Assembly (NCBI RefSeq): GCF_002843315.1
Contig: NZ_MVDD01000002.1
Coordinates: 310,001 to 374,000 of the forward strand
Origin: Labilibaculum filiforme
GTDB lineage: Bacteria > Bacteroidota > Bacteroidia > Bacteroidales > Marinifilaceae
Direction: 5' to 3'
DNA length: 64,000 bases
The notes beneath the pieces were generated by a model. It saw only the letters and a program-made list of their open reading frames with translations, did not search any database and was not told the origin of the DNA. Every line of letters starts with the position of its first letter. Within the stretch, counting starts at the first letter, position 1. Made by a program: the position numbers and the translations under genes. Of the stretch, positions 58,819-64,000 are shown piece by piece.

Positions 58819-60024
58819 TTATTTTTTTAGTCTGCTGTAACTTTCGATTAAGGCTCTGGTATTATGGTAAGGACACTTCCAAAATCCTACTTTACAATCA
58901 CCAACTACAGGTTTTCCTGCTTTATCAACCCGCCAAAACCATTCGCCGCCTTTACTATCTTTAATATTGGCTTTAACAAATGACCATATTTGAATGGCTC
59001 TCTCTAAATACTTTTTATTTTGTGTTATTTTATAGGTATCCACCAAGCCTATAATTGACTCGGCTTGAACCCACCAATGCTTATCTTTATCTATAACCCC
59101 GTCAATTTTCTCGTAAAAAACACTCCCATCAAGATCCATTCCGTCATGAATAACTTTATCTGTTACGTGAACAGCAGCTGTTTCCATTTTCTCAATCCAT
59201 TTCTCATCATGAATCACTCTTGCCGCATCGCTAAGCAGCCAAGCCGATTCAATATTGTGTCCAAAGGATATTTCATTGGATTTTACGGTCCAATCCATAT
59301 CAAAAAACAATTGAAACTGGAAGGTTTGTTGATTAAGAATACGATTGTAAAATATCGCCAGCAAATCTTTAATGCTATTCTTCAATTCAATATTTTCCCA
59401 TACTTTATACAAATTAGTGTAGGGTTCAATAATATGAAGGTGAGTATTCATTGACTTTGGCTCATTGGCATCTTTTGTGCTCAATCGCATATCACTTAAT
59501 GGTTTCCAATCCTTACTCAAAGCTTCCACATAACCTCCAAATTCATCATCTTTGTATTTACTTTCCAATAAATAGAAAAGATTTATTGCATGTGTAAGGC
59601 TCCTTTGATCTTTTGATGCTTTGTAATATTCGGAGAAAGCATAAATCCCAAATCCTTGTGCATAAGCTTGTTTTCTATCATCAACCACCTGTCCGGCAGT
59701 ATCAACTGCCCAAAACAAACCGCCGTTATCATGATCAAAAAAATAGGTGAGGATATAATCGAAAGCCCGCTTGGCTATTTCAAGATACCGCTCATTCTTA
59801 CAGTAATTATAAGCGGATGAAAATGTCCACAAAATTCTTGTGTTTAACACAACCCCTTTTGCAATTTTACTATTCACCACCCCGCTATTATCAATCTCTC
59901 CTAAAAAACCACCATTGTGCTTGTCAATTGTACTTTCTGCCCAATAATCAAGTATATCAAACCATTCTTTTTTAATTTCATCTAGGAATTGCTCCAATGA
60001 ATCATTTTCTTCACTCATTTTCAA
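58819..60024 (-). CDS. AGE-family cellobiose/mannobiose 2-epimerase
   Basis: This 401-residue cytosolic protein has no signal peptide. (alpha/alpha)6-barrel motifs of cellobiose 2-epimerase are present: NTHLHIIEPYTNLY, FGHNIESAWLL, KHWWVQAESI and GFWKCPYHNTRALIE, which carry the active-site His residues. In the Bacteroides fragilis mannan pathway the enzyme turns mannobiose into mannosyl-glucose for a GH130 phosphorylase. That phosphorylase is not in this window. The transporter and mannanase context support mannobiose as substrate. Confidence 0.92.
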   Translation of the reverse strand: MKMSEENDSLEQFLDEIKKEWFDILDYWAESTIDKHNGGFLGEIDNSGVVNSKIAKGVVLNTRILWTFSSAYNYCKNERYLEIAKRAFDYILTYFFDHDNGGLFWAVDTAGQVVDDRKQAYAQGFGIYAFSEYYKASKDQRSLTHAINLFYLLESKYKDDEFGGYVEALSKDWKPLSDMRLSTKDANEPKSMNTHLHIIEPYTNLYKVWENIELKNSIKDLLAIFYNRILNQQTFQFQLFFDMDWTVKSNEISFGHNIESAWLLSDAARVIHDEKWIEKMETAAVHVTDKVIHDGMDLDGSVFYEKIDGVIDKDKHWWVQAESIIGLVDTYKITQNKKYLERAIQIWSFVKANIKDSKGGEWFWRVDKAGKPVVGDCKVGFWKCPYHNTRALIESYSRLKK

Positions 60025-60200
60025 TCTATTAATTCATTTTGGAATCTGTATAAAAACATGAAACCCGCAAAATATTTATGTCTTTCAATTGATAGGTTAT
60101 TGTATTGCTCCCAGCTACGTACTTGCCAAAATTTCTCAATATCAATAACTTTTATCCGATTTTATTTGGACTTGCGCCTTAAACCAAACGCATTCCTTAT

Positions 60201-61622
60201 TTACTTTAAATCAGGAATTTGATCACGGGTAAGTACATAACTATTACTAAATGCATTTGTCCACCACGCGGCATTGGCATGTTCATGATCTGTACTGGTA
60301 AAATCCACCTCATTGATATCATTTGTCCTATCATAATCGTACCAAGGCATATAATAGACCCATTTAGCTCCGGCATCCCATTGTTCTGATACATCGGCCG
60401 TGTTGCCACACTCACTTAGGGTGATCATTTTAGTAGGATAAGTTTGCTGTATTGTATTGAATTGATCAGCAATAGAAGTAGCCTCGGTATTATTATAAAT
60501 GTCTCTTCCAACGATATCCACATACTCGTCACCAGGATAAAAGTCGCTGTCTTTTGTCTGTGTAGTCCACACCCATATCAAATTGTTCAATCCGGCATCC
60601 TGAAAATGGCTAAACATATAAATCCACAATTTTTTGTAGGCCACGGAACCATTTGCGCCCCACCAAAACCAAGCTTTCCCATCGGTATATTCGTGAATAT
60701 TACCTGCAGCCTCGTGCAAAGGACGCCATAACACCGGAATATTCTTTTGCTTAAGCAGCAGCAAATAATCGGTTATTTTTTCAAGATTAGCCTTTACAAA
60801 ATCATTTTCCCAGGTTCCTTCAATAGTTGCATTTGAAGCCTTAAAAGTTGTTTCATCCGGTTTGTAAGTATAATCTGTTGAACCTTCGTAGGTAGGAATC
60901 AACCAGTGCCATCCTGCACTTATAATTCCATTATTGTTCCACCAGTCTTCTACTGCTGAAATATCAGAATAGTCGATCCAACTTGCCGGAGAAGACATAA
61001 GATGGATATAATCAAACGTGTTTATCGCAGGATATTTCCCAGTTTGTGAATAAACCCATTCAGCCTCATTAAAATTCCAGTTTACATTGGCCATCGTTGC
61101 GGAAATTATTTTTTCTCCGTAGTTGTCTTTTAAAAAGGCATAAAGATTTGTTGCTTCAGAGGAAGGATTAGTAACAGCAAGATTATTTGTAATACCAATC
61201 GCCTGACTTGCCCCTGTTGTGAAACGAATTAAAATTTGCTCTGAATTTACCGCTCCATTTATTCTTTTAAAAGCAAAGGCATCAACAAGCAATGTGTATT
61301 CTGTTTCAGGTTGAAGAGTTGAAAAACTTACTGTCACAATATTTTCTTCGGCCGTTGCGTTGTTTACAACATCGCCATTTAAATAAATTTTTGATTTTGA
61401 AACAACAATTAGATTGCTTTCAAACACCAATTGCATAGATGTCGTTTTTGTATCTACCTCTGTAGCTCCATCTTCAGGATTTGAACTTACCAAATGAGGA
61501 GTTTCAAGTACAGGAGGTTCATCTGGGCCACTTTCAGCACCGCACGAAACAACAAAAAGCACAAACAAAGCAGGCAACATACTTTTCACTAAACGATTAT
61601 ACAGGAATCTTTTTTGTAGCAT
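60201..61622 (-). CDS. GH26 beta-mannanase with N-terminal Ig-like domain, lipoprotein
   Basis: This 473-residue protein has a lipoprotein signal (FVVSC, Cys27). A Big_5-type Ig-like domain (about 45-138; SSNPEDGATEVDTKTTSMQ, LQPETEYTLLV) precedes the GH26 barrel. The barrel has the acid/base Glu304 in WRPLHEAAGN and nucleophile Glu404 in LSECGN, with HLMSSPASW and WVWTTQ. It cuts beta-1,4-mannan, probably on the outer surface. It lies 96 bp after the IPT/TIG lipoprotein gene, separated by a large hairpin. Confidence 0.94.
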   Translation of the reverse strand: MLQKRFLYNRLVKSMLPALFVLFVVSCGAESGPDEPPVLETPHLVSSNPEDGATEVDTKTTSMQLVFESNLIVVSKSKIYLNGDVVNNATAEENIVTVSFSTLQPETEYTLLVDAFAFKRINGAVNSEQILIRFTTGASQAIGITNNLAVTNPSSEATNLYAFLKDNYGEKIISATMANVNWNFNEAEWVYSQTGKYPAINTFDYIHLMSSPASWIDYSDISAVEDWWNNNGIISAGWHWLIPTYEGSTDYTYKPDETTFKASNATIEGTWENDFVKANLEKITDYLLLLKQKNIPVLWRPLHEAAGNIHEYTDGKAWFWWGANGSVAYKKLWIYMFSHFQDAGLNNLIWVWTTQTKDSDFYPGDEYVDIVGRDIYNNTEATSIADQFNTIQQTYPTKMITLSECGNTADVSEQWDAGAKWVYYMPWYDYDRTNDINEVDFTSTDHEHANAAWWTNAFSNSYVLTRDQIPDLK

Positions 61623-61635
61623 TATTGATTATTTT

Positions 61636-61680
61636 AACCTTATTGCCTTTTTCTCGAAAGAGAAAAGTGGCAATAAGGTT
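61636..61680 (-). other. Large intra-operon hairpin before GH26
   Basis: AACCTTATTGCC (61636-61647) pairs perfectly with GGCAATAAGGTT (61669-61680). Inside, a CTC/GAG-capped A/T-rich stem continues nearly to a GAAA loop (plus strand). On the transcript strand it is followed by AAAATAATC, not a T-run, so a processing or stability role fits better than termination. Confidence 0.6.
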
Positions 61681-61718
61681 TATTGAACAAATAAATTCAA
61701 AATTGAATTAAAATTTTA

Positions 61719-63998
61719 TTAGGATCCGATAGAAACTTCTGTTGCAGTATAATCATGCCCACCAATTATCAATCCTCCCGATTGCAATGCTGTTAAAATA
61801 TCTGCTGTAATCGTCAGTTCAAAATCTCCGCTTATATCGAAGTAATCCGTTCCTGCAGCTATTTCTGTCCATGAGCCATTTTTTAACGAACCTTGTGCCC
61901 CAGTCAGAACATCTATGGTTTTTACGTAAATTACATCACCAACATTTGCAGAAGTAAAGAGATCGGCAGATAATTGAATATTTCCTGACCAATCACCAGG
62001 CATTACTTGTGAGCCTGTCCAAACCGTTTCAGAAGCTGAGGCCACGAAAGTAATAACAGACACCTTCGATATAACCAAATTTTGGCCTTGTATTATCGTA
62101 GCAGTTTCAGACCATCCGTCACTTGTATTTAATATCTGATCCAGAAATTCCTGTGTCAGCTCCATTTCATAAGATGTTTGGGCTGCATCGCTAAACTCCA
62201 GCATGGCTTGTTCTCCCCAATTTGCATCATTAATCTGCATTTTTCCCGGAGTAGCTGATACGGTAAAATAGAATTTCAAGATTGACCCTGCCTGTACTCC
62301 GTCAAAAGAAGGTTTGTAAAGACGAAAAGCTCCACCAGCATCTTCACTTGCCCATGATGCCAAATCATGAGTCTCATTCATAATTACTGTTTCTATACTA
62401 CTAACACCAATTACTGAGATTGTGTATGAAATACTTCCTGTAGCAGAAATCAAAGTTAAATCGGTATTGCCGTTAGCCTTACTTGGAATAAAAACATACA
62501 TAGTAGTTCCTTCAACAAAAGAACTAGTCGTATTACCATCCACTTTTACCTCTGTTAATGCGTCCCCATTTACTACATCAATCGAGAATATTTTACCCGA
62601 ATTAATCTCCGTCTCGGAATCAGGAAGTATTGGAATATAGCAATAATCAGGACTATTTATAGTTATTGCGGAAGTGTTAACCGTTCCTCCGTTGCTCATG
62701 GTCAATACCAACACACCTGTTGTGGCCAGCATTGGAACTTTAACGGTTATGCTTGTGCTGGATTCAGGACTTACATCAACGGTTAAATCATTCGCAAAAG
62801 TGACAGATTTCACCAAGTCCAAATCAGTACCAGTAATTGTAATGTCGTTATTTGCATCGACCGGATTTGGTGTTATATCGGTTACGACCGATTTTGCCAA
62901 TACAATAGCATCTGTGGATGCACTTTTACCGGAAGCAGTATTAAGAGCAAGCATTCCATCAATTGCATCATCAGGAATAGTAACGGTTATGCCAGTCCCA
63001 TCATAAGTGAATTCGGTTATTGCAGTTCCTCCTGCAAACTGCACCGAAGTTGTCAAATCAAGATCAGATCCTGAAATAAGCACTTCAAGTCCAGCTTTGT
63101 ACCGACTTACAGCAGCAATACTTAGTCCTGATGGAATAATGGTTGTTACAGATTCAGTGCTAACTACTTCAACACCGGAATAAGCCTTCAAAGTAATAGC
63201 ACCATCCTGAATATAAGCAGAACTTACTACCTCGATAGAGGTTGCGCTCATGCTTACAAAATCTTTAGCCACAACCGATGAATCTCCGGAAAAGATTACT
63301 TCTGAAACCAAATCTAGATTTACCCCACTAATCACTATATTATTACCCGCCTTAATTAGTGTTGGTGCGAAACTCGTTAGTACAGGCTGTGAAATGGTTA
63401 ATTCCAAATCCGAATACAATTGATTCTCATTTGCATCTTCAATGATGATCTTACCCGAAACAGCTTCTTTTGGTACTTTTAAAACTATTTCCTTACGAGA
63501 TTGAGATACAAAATTAGCCGAATCAACACTTGCACTTCCCTGAAAAACTACTTTTACAATGTTGTTTAGGTAATCGCCGCTAATTGTCACCTCTTCTCCT
63601 TCACGAACCGCGGTTTCAGTTGGAGAAATAGAGGTAATTGAGTAAGGTTCAGTATAGCCAATTTTTGATTTTGTTGTAATAGAACCTCCTTTATAGTTTA
63701 AAGTCACAAGACCTGGTCTAGCCTCCTGTGGCACTGTAATCGTAATTTCGGAGCTACTAAGCACTGTAATATTGGTAACCTCAATGTTATCCGGTAATAC
63801 AACAGATGAAACTAAGTCAAGATTTTCCCCTATAAAATGGATATCATTGCCACGTAAAACCGGACTAGGTCCAAATGAATATAGCTCAATCCTTCCACCA
63901 TTGTCATCGTCTTTGTCGCAAGAAGCCACAAATATACCAGCCAATAGTGTAATGCATATTAATGCTATACGTAATCGATTATATATTATATTTTCCAT
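61719..63998 (-). CDS. Multi-IPT/TIG surface glycan-binding-like lipoprotein
   Basis: This 759-residue protein has a lipoprotein signal (IFVASC, then DKDDDNGG, an export-like acidic tail). About five IPT/TIG Ig-like repeats follow (about 38-450), each with a pattern like ISGxxLDLVxxVxF, and a sixth weaker one. The last ~220 residues are two similar beta-modules (ETVIMNETHDLASW and ETVWTGSQVMPGDW; both with GW/SWxE), likely carbohydrate-binding. Such proteins replace SusE/SusF-type surface binders in mannan loci. It is the first gene of the operon visible here; the start codon is two bases from the window edge. Confidence 0.8.
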   Translation of the reverse strand: MENIIYNRLRIALICITLLAGIFVASCDKDDDNGGRIELYSFGPSPVLRGNDIHFIGENLDLVSSVVLPDNIEVTNITVLSSSEITITVPQEARPGLVTLNYKGGSITTKSKIGYTEPYSITSISPTETAVREGEEVTISGDYLNNIVKVVFQGSASVDSANFVSQSRKEIVLKVPKEAVSGKIIIEDANENQLYSDLELTISQPVLTSFAPTLIKAGNNIVISGVNLDLVSEVIFSGDSSVVAKDFVSMSATSIEVVSSAYIQDGAITLKAYSGVEVVSTESVTTIIPSGLSIAAVSRYKAGLEVLISGSDLDLTTSVQFAGGTAITEFTYDGTGITVTIPDDAIDGMLALNTASGKSASTDAIVLAKSVVTDITPNPVDANNDITITGTDLDLVKSVTFANDLTVDVSPESSTSITVKVPMLATTGVLVLTMSNGGTVNTSAITINSPDYCYIPILPDSETEINSGKIFSIDVVNGDALTEVKVDGNTTSSFVEGTTMYVFIPSKANGNTDLTLISATGSISYTISVIGVSSIETVIMNETHDLASWASEDAGGAFRLYKPSFDGVQAGSILKFYFTVSATPGKMQINDANWGEQAMLEFSDAAQTSYEMELTQEFLDQILNTSDGWSETATIIQGQNLVISKVSVITFVASASETVWTGSQVMPGDWSGNIQLSADLFTSANVGDVIYVKTIDVLTGAQGSLKNGSWTEIAAGTDYFDISGDFELTITADILTALQSGGLIIGGHDYTATEVSIGS

Positions 63999-64000
63999 AA

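Overview
The window looks like chromosome from a low-GC marine member of the Bacteroidota, probably near the Marinilabiliales/Marinifilaceae. The evidence is perfect Bacteroidota -7 promoter elements (TAnnTTTG), a tmRNA tag reading GENNYALAA, a 288-residue housekeeping sigma factor, a Rho with a long Arg/Pro-rich insertion, a Na+-type V-ATPase and many secreted glycoside hydrolases. The species assignment is inference.

1-8 kb is core: the start of nifJ (runs off the left edge), a DUF4143-type ATPase, rho, rpoD, rpe, a saccharopine/alanine dehydrogenase-like gene and ssrA. A 2.2-kb island (7979-10198) sits in the 3' end of ssrA. It is bounded by a 21-nt duplication of the tmRNA end, carries a hipBA-type toxin-antitoxin pair and has no integrase.

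10.4-32.7 kb holds two glycan-degradation operons on the minus strand. Operon 1 is GH2, GH30, a nucleoside-hydrolase-like protein and GH3. Operon 2 is two GH38 alpha-mannosidase-like enzymes and a GH63-like (alpha/alpha)6 glycosidase. Between them lies a membrane-anchored one-component regulator on the plus strand, and a LacI-family regulator lies upstream of operon 2. Both operons are preceded by copies of the same unusual ~95-bp leader repeat. Its last bases are the start codon of the first enzyme, with two copies before operon 1 and four before operon 2. LacI-type operators lie upstream of lacI and upstream of the operon 2 repeats.

33.1-40.3 kb is a seven-gene V-ATPase operon (A-B-E-DUF2764-like-D-I-K) whose K subunit carries the Na+ ligand signature. 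40.9-47.9 kb is a TetR-controlled RND efflux operon that contains an unexpected crotonase-fold gene. Three sites of identical design (TAAAC-N16-GTTTAC core) lie at the tetR start, before the adaptor gene, and upstream of the V-ATPase.

48.2-64 kb is one long minus-strand beta-mannan operon. It encodes an IPT/TIG surface lipoprotein, GH26 and GH5 mannanases, a mannobiose/cellobiose 2-epimerase, a GH27 alpha-galactosidase, a GPH-type sugar symporter, an acetylesterase, a Cys-type sulfatase and a GH2 beta-mannosidase. Together these would cut, de-branch, de-acetylate, possibly de-sulfate, import and epimerise galactomannan. SusC/SusD and GH130 genes are not in the window and may lie beyond 64 kb.
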